50,287 bases of DNA from Acidobacteriota bacterium (GTDB lineage Bacteria > Acidobacteriota > Thermoanaerobaculia > Multivoradales > JBCCEF01). The DNA lies in assembly GCA_039028635.1 (NCBI GenBank), contig JBCCHV010000048.1, positions 1-50,287 on the forward strand, given 5' to 3'. Position 1 is the first letter of the stretch. The number at the start of each line of letters is the position of its first letter. The notes under the pieces were generated by a model. That model saw only the letters and a list, made by a program, of their open reading frames with translations, was not told where the DNA came from and ran no database searches. The translations under genes were made by a program, and so were the position numbers. Positions 24,722-34,875 of this stretch are shown piece by piece.

Positions 24722-27700
24722 ATGCCAACGCCGACCGCGACCTCCGATTCGGGGGCTACCCAGCTCCTTCTGCATAGCAAGTTCTTCGCCCAGGCCGAGA
24801 CCCGGCCGTCCGCCCCGGCCCTCACCGTCGGTGAGACCACCTTGACCTACGCCGATCTCGCCCAGCGTGCCTCCCGGGTTGCCGGTCTTCTGTCGGCAGC
24901 CGGAGTGGGACCCGAAGATCGCGTCGCCCTGTTCACGGAGCGCAGTGTCGAGATGGTGGTGGGCCTGCTCGGGATCCTGCGGTCTGGCGGCACCTATGTG
25001 CCGATGGATCCGGCCTACCCGGCGGATCGCCTGGCCTTCATGCTGGCCGATTCCGGGGCCGGCGTCGCGCTGGTCGAAGCGGCGACGAGGCAGCGACTGC
25101 CGACCGCCTTCCAGGGGGCGGTGATCGAACTCGGCGGGCTCGAGGTCGCCGGCGATGGCGTTCTCCCGGAGCCGCCGACGGCGCAGAGTCTCGCCTACTT
25201 GATCTACACCTCCGGCTCCACCGGAGTGCCCAAGGGGGTGGCCATCGAGCATCGCCAGGCGGCTGCGATGGTCGCCTGGGCCCAGAGTCTGTTTTCGCCG
25301 GAAGAGCTCGCCAGCGTGCTGGCGGCGACTTCCGTCTGCTTCGATTTGTCGGTCTTCGAGCTGCTGGTGACCCTGTCGAGCGGTGGCGAGGTAGTGCTGG
25401 CGGACGACGCCCTCGCCCTGCCGCGCCTGCCGGCGGCGTCGCGCGTCACCCTGGTCAACACGGTGCCTTCGGCGATGGCCGAGCTGATGCGGGCGCGGGC
25501 GCTGCCGGCGGCGGTGAAGACCGTCAACCTCGCTGGGGAGCCGCTGCCGCGCCCCCTCGCCGACGACATCTACGGCCAAGGGAGTGTCGAAAAGCTCTAC
25601 AACCTCTACGGTCCCTCCGAGGACACGACCTACTCCACCTGGGCCTTGATCGATCGCGGCGCCGGCAAGCCGCCGATCGGTCGGCCGGTGGCCGGCACCC
25701 AGGCCTTCGTGGTCGGTCCCGATCTGCGGCTGGTGCCGGATGGCGACGAGGGGGAGCTCTGCCTCGCCGGTGCCGGCGTGGCGCGGGGCTACTTTCGCCG
25801 GCCGGCCCTCACCGCCGAGCGCTTCCTGCCCTGCCCGGTGGTCGGCGCCGGCGAGCGCTGGTACCGCACCGGCGATCTGGTACGCCGCCGAGAGGACGGC
25901 GAGCTCGAGTTCCTCGGCCGCCTCGATCACCAGGTCAAGATTCGGGGCTTTCGCATCGAGCTGGGGGAGATCGAGAGCCGGTTGCTGAGCCACCCCCAGG
26001 TGCGCGACGCGGTGGTGACGGCGCGGTCCGCCCCTTCCGGCGAGCGCGATCTGGTGGCCTACTGGGTGGCCGAGGGCGTCGATGGCAGCCCGACCCGGGA
26101 GCATCTCGACGGCCTGCGCGACCACCTCGCCGCGACTCTGCCGGCCTACATGGTGCCGACCACCTTCGTCGCCCTCGACGAGCTGCCGCGCACCCCCAAC
26201 GGCAAGGTCGATCGCCAGGCGCTGCCGGCGCCGAGCCGTCGCCGGCCGCCGACCCGCGCCGCTTTCGTGGCGCCGCGCAACGACCTCGAAGGGCGGATTG
26301 CGGCCCTGTGGTGCGATCTCCTCGATCTCGACGAGGTCGGCGTCGACGATGACCTCTTCGAGCTCGGCGGCCATTCGCTGCTGGCGACCCGCATGGTGTC
26401 GCGTCTGCGTGAGCAGTTCGGGCGCGAGATTCCCCTCGAGCTGGTCTTCGCCCAGCCGACGGTGGCGGATCTGGCGAAGGAGATCAGTGATGGCCCCGAG
26501 CGGCGGCCGGTGGAGTCGATCGCGCCGGTGCCGCGGGGCGGTGACCTGCCGCCGTCCGCCGCCCAGGAGCGCATCTGGTTTCTGCAACAGCTCGAGCCGG
26601 ACAGCCTGGCCTACTACTTCCAGGGCACCATTCGTCTGCGCGGCGCCCTCGACGTGCCGGCCCTCGAGGCCGCAATTTCCGAGATCGTGCGGCGCCACGA
26701 GATCTTCCGCACCACTTTCCCGACGGTCGACGGCGAGCCGGTGCAGCGGGTACATCCGGCGGTGCCGATCACGCTGCCGGTGATCGACCTCGCGGCCGAG
26801 GCGGACCCCGAGGCGGCGCTGGCGGAACGCATCTGGGAGCGCACCCAGCAGCACATGGACCTGGCGCGTCTGCCGCTGATCGACTGGCTGCTCTACCGCC
26901 TGAGCGACGACGATCACCTGCTGCTGCAGGTCGAGCATCACCTGCTGCACGACGGCTGGTCCTTCAATGTCCTGCTCGGTGAGCTGGCGGAGGTCTATCG
27001 CGCCAGCCTCGCCGGCGAGGAGCCGTTGCTGCCGGAGCTGGCGATCCAGTTCGGCGACTTCGCCGCCTGGCAGAAGGACTGGGGGGCGAGCGCCCACGCC
27101 CGCCAGCAGCTCGACTACTGGCGTGACCGTCTGGGGGATTCGCCGCCGGTCCTCGACCTGCCGTCGGATCGGCCGCGGCCGGCACGTCAGAGCTTCCGCG
27201 GTTCGGCCGAGCGCATTCGCCTCGGAGCGGAGCTCGCCGAGCAGGTGCGGGAGGTCGGGCGGCGCCACGGCGTGACCCTCTTTCAGACCCTGTTCGCGGC
27301 CTACGTCACCTTGCTGCACCGCTACTCCGGCCAGCCCGAGATCAACATCGGCTGCGGCATCGCCAACCGCCGCCTCCGGGATACAGAGCGCCTCATCGGC
27401 ATGGTGATCAACACCGTGGTGCTGCGCGCCGACCTCGCCGGGGATCCCAGTTTCTCCGAGTTCCTGGAGCGTGTCCGGGAGACCACCCGCGAGGCCTACG
27501 CCCACCAGGATCTGCCCTTCGAGCGCATCGTCGAGGCGCTACGGCCGAGCCGTAGCCTGAGCCGCAATCCCTTCTTCCAGACCGCCTTCAGCTTCCACGA
27601 CGCGCCGCTCTCGGGCTTCGACCTGCCGGGCATCGAGTGCGAAGTGACGCCGGCGATCTCGAATGGCTCGGCGAAGTTCGACCTCAACATCATCACCATT

Positions 27701-29740
27701 CCCTGGCGCGAGCAGCGCCTGGGCAGCGGCCGCGGCGACGAGGTGCGCGATATCGAGATGATCTGGGAGTACTCGTCGGACATGTTCGAGCGTTCGACGG
27801 TGCAGCGCATCGTGTCCCATTTCAAGGCGCTCCTCGCCGGCCTGGCGGAGAACGCCGACCGACCCCTGTCGGCCTTTCCCCTGCTTTCCGAGGGTGAGCG
27901 CGAGCAGCTGTCGGCGTGGAACCGCACCGCCACCGACTTTCCCCGGCAGGCGACCCTGGCCGATCTCTTCGAGGCCCAGGCGGCGGCGACGCCGGAGGCT
28001 CTGGCGGTGGTCGACGGGGACCGCGAGCTCACCTATGGCGAGCTCGACCGGCAAGCCAATGGTCTCGCCTGGCGACTGCGCGAGGCGGGTATCGAAGGCG
28101 AAGCGCCGGTGGCCTTTTGCCTCGAGCGTGGTGCTGCCGCGGTGACCACCATGCTCGCCATCCTCAAGGCCGGTGGCTGTTACGTGCCCCTCGACACCGA
28201 CTATCCCGAGGAGCGGCTGCGCTGGATGCTGGCGGACTCCGGGGCGACGGTGCTGGTGGGGGCCGGTGAGACCGCCCGCGGCCTGGTGGGGAGCGGCGTC
28301 GAGCTGATCGACTTCGAGCACGAGGTGCCGAGGGCGCGCGCCGACGGCCCGCCGCGCCGCGGCTTCCCGGAAGCCCTCGCCTACATGGTCTACACCTCCG
28401 GGTCGACCGGCACACCCAAGGGCGTCGCGATTCCGCAGCAGGCGGTGGTCCGCCTGGTGCGCGACACCGACTATGTGACGCTCGGTGCCGCGGACCGCAT
28501 CGCCCAGGTCTCCAACCTGTCCTTCGACGCCGCCACCTTCGAGGTCTGGGGGGCGCTGCTCAACGGTGCCCGGCTGGTGATCGTTTCGCGTGGCGACTCG
28601 CTGTCGCCGGCGGACCTGATGGCGCGCTTTGCCGCCACCGGCGTCAACACCGCTTTCCTGACCACCGCCCTCTTCCACCAGATCGCCTATCACGATCCGG
28701 CCGCCTTCCGCGGCCTGGACCAGGTGCTCTTCGGCGGCGAGACCTGTGACCCGGAGCGGGTTCGGGCGGTGCTCGCGGCCGGTCCGCCGCGGCGCTTGCT
28801 GCACGTCTACGGACCCACCGAGGTCACCACCTTCACTACCTGGCAGGAGGTCGGCGAGGTGGCTGCCGAGGCGGCGACGGTGCCGATCGGGCAAGCCCTC
28901 GCCAACACCACGGTCCACGTCCTCGACGAGCTGATGAGCCCCTTGCCGGTCGGCGCCCTGGGGGAGCTCTACGCCGGCGGCGAAGGCCTCGCCCGCGGCT
29001 ATCACCGACGCCCGGCGCTGACCGCCGAGCGTTTCCGGCCGAACCCCGTCGGCGAAGCCGGCAGCCGCCTCTACCGCACCGGCGACCGGGTCCGGCGTCT
29101 GGCCGATGGTGCCATCGACTTCCTGGGGCGCAGCGACGGCCAGGTCAAGATCCGCGGCTTTCGCATCGAGGTGGGGGAGGTCGAGGCCGCCCTCGCCCGG
29201 CTGCCGGGCGTGCGCGAAGCGGTGGTCATGGCGCGTTCCGACGCTGGCGATCTGCGCCTGGTGGCCTACTGGGTGCCCGAGGTCACGGCCGCCGACGCAG
29301 AGCTGCCGGCGGTGACCGCCGCCGACCTGCGCGCCGCCCTCTCGACGCGCCTGCCGGACTACATGATGCCGGCCGCCTTCGTCACCCTCGAGGCCCTGCC
29401 CTGGAACGCCAACGGCAAGGTCGATCGCGACGCCCTGCCGGCGCCCGACGCGGCGGCCCTGGCGAGCGCCGACTACCTGGCGCCGCGGGACGAGGTCGAG
29501 GAGCTCCTGGCCGACGTCTGGAGCGGTTTGATCGGCGTCGACCGGGTGGGCGTGCGCGACAACTTCTTCGAAATCGGCGGGCATTCCCTGCACGCCACCC
29601 GACACATGCACCGACTTCAGGACCTACTGGGGATCGACCTGCCGATCCGCGCCCTCTACGAAGCGCCGACGGTGGAGCAGATGGCGCGGCGCGTGGAGGC
29701 CGGCCTGGCGGCCGCCTTCGGAGTGGGCGACGCATCTTGA
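24722..29740 (+). CDS. NRPS-2: A-T-C-A-T
   Basis: A 1672-residue synthetase that begins directly with an adenylation domain. In order: A3 (A3 motif from residue 159, A10 Lys495); T3 (Ser552 in GGHSLLA); C4 (from about 609, HHLLHDG 739-745 preceded by Glu); A4 (A3 motif from 1221, A10 Lys1566); T4 (Ser1622 in GGHSLHATRHMHR) at the C-terminus. Codes by alignment to PheA: A3 DLFNNALTYK (as I recall, an alanine code in cyanobacterial modules) and A4 DAFFLGVTFK (Ile/Val type). With no C in front of A3, the protein either starts a chain or takes one from a C domain at the end of another protein (NRPS-1 or NRPS-4). It ends in a carrier without TE. AGAGGGA lies 7 nt before the ATG. Confidence 0.95.
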   Translation: MPTPTATSDSGATQLLLHSKFFAQAETRPSAPALTVGETTLTYADLAQRASRVAGLLSAAGVGPEDRVALFTERSVEMVVGLLGILRSGGTYVPMDPAYPADRLAFMLADSGAGVALVEAATRQRLPTAFQGAVIELGGLEVAGDGVLPEPPTAQSLAYLIYTSGSTGVPKGVAIEHRQAAAMVAWAQSLFSPEELASVLAATSVCFDLSVFELLVTLSSGGEVVLADDALALPRLPAASRVTLVNTVPSAMAELMRARALPAAVKTVNLAGEPLPRPLADDIYGQGSVEKLYNLYGPSEDTTYSTWALIDRGAGKPPIGRPVAGTQAFVVGPDLRLVPDGDEGELCLAGAGVARGYFRRPALTAERFLPCPVVGAGERWYRTGDLVRRREDGELEFLGRLDHQVKIRGFRIELGEIESRLLSHPQVRDAVVTARSAPSGERDLVAYWVAEGVDGSPTREHLDGLRDHLAATLPAYMVPTTFVALDELPRTPNGKVDRQALPAPSRRRPPTRAAFVAPRNDLEGRIAALWCDLLDLDEVGVDDDLFELGGHSLLATRMVSRLREQFGREIPLELVFAQPTVADLAKEISDGPERRPVESIAPVPRGGDLPPSAAQERIWFLQQLEPDSLAYYFQGTIRLRGALDVPALEAAISEIVRRHEIFRTTFPTVDGEPVQRVHPAVPITLPVIDLAAEADPEAALAERIWERTQQHMDLARLPLIDWLLYRLSDDDHLLLQVEHHLLHDGWSFNVLLGELAEVYRASLAGEEPLLPELAIQFGDFAAWQKDWGASAHARQQLDYWRDRLGDSPPVLDLPSDRPRPARQSFRGSAERIRLGAELAEQVREVGRRHGVTLFQTLFAAYVTLLHRYSGQPEINIGCGIANRRLRDTERLIGMVINTVVLRADLAGDPSFSEFLERVRETTREAYAHQDLPFERIVEALRPSRSLSRNPFFQTAFSFHDAPLSGFDLPGIECEVTPAISNGSAKFDLNIITIPWREQRLGSGRGDEVRDIEMIWEYSSDMFERSTVQRIVSHFKALLAGLAENADRPLSAFPLLSEGEREQLSAWNRTATDFPRQATLADLFEAQAAATPEALAVVDGDRELTYGELDRQANGLAWRLREAGIEGEAPVAFCLERGAAAVTTMLAILKAGGCYVPLDTDYPEERLRWMLADSGATVLVGAGETARGLVGSGVELIDFEHEVPRARADGPPRRGFPEALAYMVYTSGSTGTPKGVAIPQQAVVRLVRDTDYVTLGAADRIAQVSNLSFDAATFEVWGALLNGARLVIVSRGDSLSPADLMARFAATGVNTAFLTTALFHQIAYHDPAAFRGLDQVLFGGETCDPERVRAVLAAGPPRRLLHVYGPTEVTTFTTWQEVGEVAAEAATVPIGQALANTTVHVLDELMSPLPVGALGELYAGGEGLARGYHRRPALTAERFRPNPVGEAGSRLYRTGDRVRRLADGAIDFLGRSDGQVKIRGFRIEVGEVEAALARLPGVREAVVMARSDAGDLRLVAYWVPEVTAADAELPAVTAADLRAALSTRLPDYMMPAAFVTLEALPWNANGKVDRDALPAPDAAALASADYLAPRDEVEELLADVWSGLIGVDRVGVRDNFFEIGGHSLHATRHMHRLQDLLGIDLPIRALYEAPTVEQMARRVEAGLAAAFGVGDAS

Positions 29741-29779
29741 GAGACGACCGTTCACGGATCGTTGAGTAACCGGGCAGGG

Positions 29780-29801
29780 CGAAGGCCGCCGGGCGGCTTC
29801 G
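29780..29801 (+). terminator. Hairpin between NRPS-2 and NRPS-3
   Basis: CGAAG (29780-29784) and CCGCC (29786-29790) pair with GGCGG (29792-29796) and CTTCG (29797-29801), with one bulged G and a minimal loop. It lies in the 125-bp gap, with no T tract. It may attenuate rather than stop transcription into NRPS-3. Confidence 0.3.
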
Positions 29802-29865
29802 TCGCATCGCTCGTGAGCACCGGGGCCGTCGCTCTTCGGGGGCCGTCCGGGAGGAAGAGAGAATC

Positions 29866-32800
29866 ATGATCGAGAAATTTCAGAACGGTTCGGCGCCGGC
29901 TGTCGCGCACCGTTTGATCGAATATTGGGCCGATGAGCAGCCGCAGGCGGAAGCGGTCACCGGCGGCGGGGGCTCGCTGACCTACGGCGAGCTCGAAGAG
30001 CGTTCCAACTGGCTGGCGCAGCGCCTGATCGCCGAGGGCTTCGGGCCCGAGAAGGTGGCCGCCGTCGCCTGCTCGGCCACCCCCGCCCGGGTGGTGGCGA
30101 TGCTCGGCATCTGGAAAGCCGGCGGCGCCTACTTACCCCTCGACCCGGCCTACCCGGAAGAGCGCTTGAGCTACATCCTCGAGGCCTCGGCGGCGCGCTG
30201 GGTGGTGAGTGACGAGGCCCTCGCCGGGGGGTTGCCGGTGGCCGATCGCTGCCTTCTGGTGCTCGCTGACGGCGGCGCCATCGCCGCGCCGTCGGCCGAG
30301 CGGCCGGCGGTGGAAGTGCTGCCCGACAACCTCGCCTACGTCATCTTCACCTCCGGATCGACGGGGCGGCCGAAGGGGGTGGGCGTGGCCCACCGCAGCC
30401 TGGTCCACTTGCTCGATTGGCTGGTCGATAATTTCGGCTTGGTGCCGGCGGACCGCGCCAGCCAGGTGTCGAGCCCGGCCTTCGACGCTTCCGTCTTCGA
30501 GCTCTGGCCCAACCTCGCCGCCGGCGCCAGCGTCCACTTCCCGGAGGAAGCCCTGCGCTTCGCGCCGGGCCGGCTGCTGCAGTGGATGGCGGAGCGAGGC
30601 ATCACCCGCAGTTACCTGCCGACGCCCTTGGGCGAGATTTTCGTGCAGGAGCCCCGGCCCGCAGGGCTGGCTCTCGAGCACTTGGTGGTGGCCGGTGACC
30701 GTCTGACCCTGGCGCCGGAGGGTTTGCCCTACCGTTTCTACAATTTCTACGGCCCCACCGAGGACACGGTGGCGACCACCTGGTTCACGGTCACGCCGTC
30801 GGACCAGGAGCCGCCCATCGGCCGTCCCCTCGACGGCAAGGCCGTTCATCTGGTGGATGCTGCCGGCAACGTCGGCGACGACGGCGAGATGTGGATCGCC
30901 GGCGCCGGCCTGGCGCGTGGTTACCTCGGCCAGCCGGCCTTGACGGCGGAGCGCTTTCGGCCGGATCCTCTCGCCGGCGAGGCCGGGGCGCGGGTTTACT
31001 GCACCGGCGACCGGGTCCGGCGCCGCGCCGACGGCGAGCTCGAGTTCGTCGGTCGGGTCGACCACCAGGTCAAGATCCGGGGCGTGCGCATCGAGCCCGG
31101 CGAGGTCGAGGCGGTGCTGCGCGAGCACGGCGAGATTCGCGAGGCGGTGGTGGTGCCCCAGGGCGACGGGGCGGCCCGTCGCCTGGTCGCCTACTTGGTG
31201 ACCTCGGCCGCGGCCCCGCCGCCGGCCAACGAGCTCAAGCTGTTCTGCGGCGAGCGCCTGTCCAACGCCATGGTACCGGCTAGCTTCGTCTTCTTGCCCG
31301 AGCTGCCCCTCACCGCCCATGGCAAGATCGACCGCCGGGCCCTGCCGGCGCCGGAGTCGAAACGCCACGATCCGGACGGCGCCTACGTGCCGCCCCGAAC
31401 CGATCTCGAAGCCGAGATCTCGCAGATCGTCGCCGATCTGGTGGGCATCGAGCGGGTCGGACTGGACGACGACTTCTTCGCCCTCGGCGGTAACTCGCTG
31501 CTCGCCATTCGCTTGATCTCCAGTCTGCGCCAGGCCTTCGGCGTCGAGCTCTCGATGGGGGACCTCTTCGAGTCGGCGACGGTCGCCGACCTCGCCCGGC
31601 GCGCCCAGAACGCGGCCCCCAGCGGCGAGCCCCTGCCGGAGGTGCGGCCGGAGGACCGCGGCGAGCGGGCGCCGCTCTCCCTGCCCCAGGAGCGGGTGGT
31701 CTTCCTCGAGCAGCTCGACCACGACACCCTCGCCTATCAGGTGCAGCAGGTGATGGTCTTCGAGGGCGAGCTCGACGTGGCGGCGCTGCAGGCCAGCCTC
31801 GACGACGTCATTCTGCGGCACGAGATCTACCGCACCACCTTCGAGCTCGACGAAGGCCAGCCGGTGCAGATCATCCACCTGCCGTCGCCGGCCTTCTTCG
31901 AGTTCCACGATCTCAGCGATCGCGGGCCCGAGGCGGCCGAGGCCGAGGCGCGACGGCGCATCGCCGGCGAGCTGCAGTGGCGCATGGACATCGGGCGCCT
32001 GCCGCTGGTGCGCTGGCTGCTCTACCGGGTCTCCGAAGATCGCCACTTGATGCTCCACCACGAGCATCACCTGACCCACGACGGCGCCGGCTTCAACATC
32101 TTCCTCGAAGAGCTGTTGACCACCTACCGCGCCCTGACCCGTGGCCTGCCGGCGCCCCTCGAGGCGTCGCCGGTGCAGTTCGCCGACTTCGCCATCGCCC
32201 AGCGGCGCTGGATGGAAACGGCCGCGGCGCAGCGCCAGCTCGACTTCTGGACCGAGCGCCTGCGCGGCGCGCCACCGCTCGCCGGCATGCCCTACGACCG
32301 GCCGCGGCCGGCGCGCCAGACCTACCGCGGCGACGCCTTCCTGGTCGAGCTTCCGGGGGAGCTGGCGGACCGTTTGCGAGCCGTCGCCACGGACCATGGC
32401 GCCACCCTCTTCTCGATTCTGCAGGCGGCTTTCCTGGCACTCCTCTGGCGCTACACCGGCCAGGGTGACCTGACCGTCGGCTCCGGGGTGGCCAACCGTC
32501 GCTGGCCGGGCACCGAAGGGCTCTACGGAATGCTGGTCAACAACCTCGTCCTGCGCAACCGGCTCGATGGCGACCTCACCTTCGGCGAGCTGCTGCGGCA
32601 AGTCCAGGCCACCATCCTCGAAGCTTGGGATCACCAGGAAATGTCCTTCGAGCGGGTGGTCAGCGCCCTCAACCCGGAGCGCGAGCAGAGCTTCAACCCG
32701 CTCTTCCAGTTGATGTTCAACTTTCACGATTCGCCGCTGCCGCGACTCGATCTTCCGGGGCTCGAGATTCGCCTCGAGGAAGGCACCTACAACCGCAGCG

Positions 32801-34875
32801 CCAAGTTCGACATGAACGTCATCGGCATTCCCCGGCGCGAGCAGCGGCTGGGGCGCTCCGAGGACGGCGGCCGCCACGGCGTCACCCTGTCCTGGGAGTA
32901 CAACCGGGACCTCTACGACCGCGCCACCATGGACCGCATGAGCGCCCACTACCGGCGCCTGCTGGATTCGGCCGCTGGCGATCCGGCGCAGCCCCTGGCG
33001 CGCCTCGCCCTGATGTCCGACGACGAGGCCCGCCAGCTGACCTCCGAATGGAGCGGCGGGCGCAGCGATTACCCGCGGCGCCGCACCCTCGCCGAGCTGT
33101 TCGAAGAGCAGGTCGACCGCGACCCCGACGCCGTCGCTCTGACCAGTGCCGAGGAGGAGCTCACCTACGGTGATCTCGAGCGGCGCGCCAATCGCCTGGC
33201 CCACTGGCTGCGCCGCCACGGCATCGCGCCGGAGGCGCGGGTCGGAGTGTGCCTCGAGCGTTCCGTCGACGCCATCGTCACCCTGCTGGCGATCGTCAAG
33301 GCGGGCGGCGTCTACGTGCCCCTCGATCCGTCCTTCCCGCAGGAGCGGTTGACTTTCATGGCCCACGACGTCGCGGCCCAGGTGGTGGTGACGCGCTCGG
33401 ACCTCGGCGACCGGCTGCCGCCGAATGGCGACCACCGTTTGCTCCTCGATCGCGATGCCGCGGAGCTCGCCGCCTGTCCCGCCGAGCGCCTCGAGGGCGG
33501 CCCCTGGCCCGAGTCCCTGGCCTACGTGATGTACACCTCCGGCTCGACCGGTCGTCCCAAGGGAGTGGCGGTGAATCATCGCGCGGTGGTTCGGCTGGTG
33601 CGCGACACCAACTATGCCGACCTCGGGGCCGATCAGGTGTTCCTGCAGCTCGCGCCGCTGTCCTTCGATGCTTCGACCTTCGAGATCTGGGCGCCGTTGC
33701 TCAACGGCGGCCGCCTGGTGGTGCCGGCGGCCGGCGCCGTCACCCTGGCCGAGGTCGGCGAGGCCGTCGCGCGCTACGGTGTCACCACCCTGTGGGCGAC
33801 CTCGGGTTTGTTCAATCAGTTGGTCGACGAACGGGTGGCGGGGCTCGAGGGTCTGCAGCAGATGTTCTCCGGCGGCGAGGTGATGTCGCCGGAGCGGGTG
33901 GCCAAGGTTCTCGATTGGCTGCCCGACTGCACCTTCGTCGCCGCCTACGGTCCGACCGAGAACACCACCTTCTCGACCTGCGAGCCGATGACCGCGTGGC
34001 GCGACGAGTGGCATCTGGTGCCGATCGGTCGCCCGGTCGCCAACAGCCAGGTCTACGTCCTCGACGCCGCCCTGCAGCCGGTGCCGCTGGGTATCGAGGG
34101 CGATCTCTACGTTGCCGGCGATGGATTGGCGCGGGGTTACCTGCATCGCCCCAGCGCCACCGCCGAGGCCTTCGTGCCGCATCCCTTCGGGGAGCCGGGG
34201 GAGCGCCTCTATCGCACCGGCGATCGGGCTCGCTGGCGTCCTGGGGGCTGGCTCGATTTCGCCGGCCGGCGCGACGGTCAGGTCAAGATCCGGGGCTTCC
34301 GAATCGAAGTCGGCGAGGTCGAGAATCGCCTCTTGGGGCATCCGGCGATCGCCGAGTGCGTCGTCCAGCCCTGGCAGGAGGGGGGCGAGAAGCGCTTGGT
34401 GGCCTATGTAGTGGCGACCGACGGCGCGGCAGCGCCGAGCCTCGCCGAGGTTCGCGACTTCGGCCGCGAGGCCCTGCCCGACTTCATGCTGCCGACGGCG
34501 TTGGTGGAGCTTTCGGAGCTGCCCTTGGGACCCACCGGCAAGGTCGGGCGCGACCAGTTGCCGGATCCCTCGCTGCAGATCGCGACGCCGTCCGGCGAGG
34601 CGGTGGCGCCGCGCAACGAGGTCGAGGAGCTGCTGGCCGAGATCTGGTGTGACCTCATCGGCCTTGAGTCGGTCGGGGTGCGCGACAACTTCTTCGAGGT
34701 CGGAGGGCACTCGCTGCACGCCACCCGCCACATGCACCGCATCCGGTCCCTGATCGAAGTCTCGCTGCCGATTCGCACCCTCTACGAAGCACCGACCATC
34801 GAGCAGCTTGCCGAGCGCATCGAGTCGCTGCTCGCCGAGGAGCTGTTGGGCGAGGCCGGGCGGGTTTCGTCGTGA
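29866..34875 (+). CDS. NRPS-3: A-T-C-A-T
   Basis: A 1669-residue synthetase with the same layout and almost the same length as NRPS-2, probably its duplicate. In order: A5 (A3 motif from 158, A10 Lys487 in AHGKIDR); T5 (Ser544 in GGNSLLA); C6 (HHLTHDG 734-740); A6 (A3 motif from 1220, A10 Lys1559 in TGKVGR, where the usual Asp is Gly); T6 (Ser1616 in GGHSLHATRHMHR). Codes: A5 reads about DAFYVAFVAK, which I cannot assign; A6 reads DAFWFGATFK (Val-like). There is no C domain before A5, and NRPS-2 ends in T, so the two cannot condense with each other directly. It overlaps NRPS-4 by 4 bp (GTGA), and T6 can feed C7. GGAGGA lies 10 nt before the ATG. Confidence 0.95.
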   Translation: MIEKFQNGSAPAVAHRLIEYWADEQPQAEAVTGGGGSLTYGELEERSNWLAQRLIAEGFGPEKVAAVACSATPARVVAMLGIWKAGGAYLPLDPAYPEERLSYILEASAARWVVSDEALAGGLPVADRCLLVLADGGAIAAPSAERPAVEVLPDNLAYVIFTSGSTGRPKGVGVAHRSLVHLLDWLVDNFGLVPADRASQVSSPAFDASVFELWPNLAAGASVHFPEEALRFAPGRLLQWMAERGITRSYLPTPLGEIFVQEPRPAGLALEHLVVAGDRLTLAPEGLPYRFYNFYGPTEDTVATTWFTVTPSDQEPPIGRPLDGKAVHLVDAAGNVGDDGEMWIAGAGLARGYLGQPALTAERFRPDPLAGEAGARVYCTGDRVRRRADGELEFVGRVDHQVKIRGVRIEPGEVEAVLREHGEIREAVVVPQGDGAARRLVAYLVTSAAAPPPANELKLFCGERLSNAMVPASFVFLPELPLTAHGKIDRRALPAPESKRHDPDGAYVPPRTDLEAEISQIVADLVGIERVGLDDDFFALGGNSLLAIRLISSLRQAFGVELSMGDLFESATVADLARRAQNAAPSGEPLPEVRPEDRGERAPLSLPQERVVFLEQLDHDTLAYQVQQVMVFEGELDVAALQASLDDVILRHEIYRTTFELDEGQPVQIIHLPSPAFFEFHDLSDRGPEAAEAEARRRIAGELQWRMDIGRLPLVRWLLYRVSEDRHLMLHHEHHLTHDGAGFNIFLEELLTTYRALTRGLPAPLEASPVQFADFAIAQRRWMETAAAQRQLDFWTERLRGAPPLAGMPYDRPRPARQTYRGDAFLVELPGELADRLRAVATDHGATLFSILQAAFLALLWRYTGQGDLTVGSGVANRRWPGTEGLYGMLVNNLVLRNRLDGDLTFGELLRQVQATILEAWDHQEMSFERVVSALNPEREQSFNPLFQLMFNFHDSPLPRLDLPGLEIRLEEGTYNRSAKFDMNVIGIPRREQRLGRSEDGGRHGVTLSWEYNRDLYDRATMDRMSAHYRRLLDSAAGDPAQPLARLALMSDDEARQLTSEWSGGRSDYPRRRTLAELFEEQVDRDPDAVALTSAEEELTYGDLERRANRLAHWLRRHGIAPEARVGVCLERSVDAIVTLLAIVKAGGVYVPLDPSFPQERLTFMAHDVAAQVVVTRSDLGDRLPPNGDHRLLLDRDAAELAACPAERLEGGPWPESLAYVMYTSGSTGRPKGVAVNHRAVVRLVRDTNYADLGADQVFLQLAPLSFDASTFEIWAPLLNGGRLVVPAAGAVTLAEVGEAVARYGVTTLWATSGLFNQLVDERVAGLEGLQQMFSGGEVMSPERVAKVLDWLPDCTFVAAYGPTENTTFSTCEPMTAWRDEWHLVPIGRPVANSQVYVLDAALQPVPLGIEGDLYVAGDGLARGYLHRPSATAEAFVPHPFGEPGERLYRTGDRARWRPGGWLDFAGRRDGQVKIRGFRIEVGEVENRLLGHPAIAECVVQPWQEGGEKRLVAYVVATDGAAAPSLAEVRDFGREALPDFMLPTALVELSELPLGPTGKVGRDQLPDPSLQIATPSGEAVAPRNEVEELLAEIWCDLIGLESVGVRDNFFEVGGHSLHATRHMHRIRSLIEVSLPIRTLYEAPTIEQLAERIESLLAEELLGEAGRVSS

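Noticed and set aside
30133-34737. Very long open frame (1534 codons) antisense to NRPS-3
   Set aside because: It mirrors a strongly supported NRPS gene, has no recognisable domains and is rich in Arg/Gly/His runs. Such frames arise from the GC-skewed third positions of the real gene.
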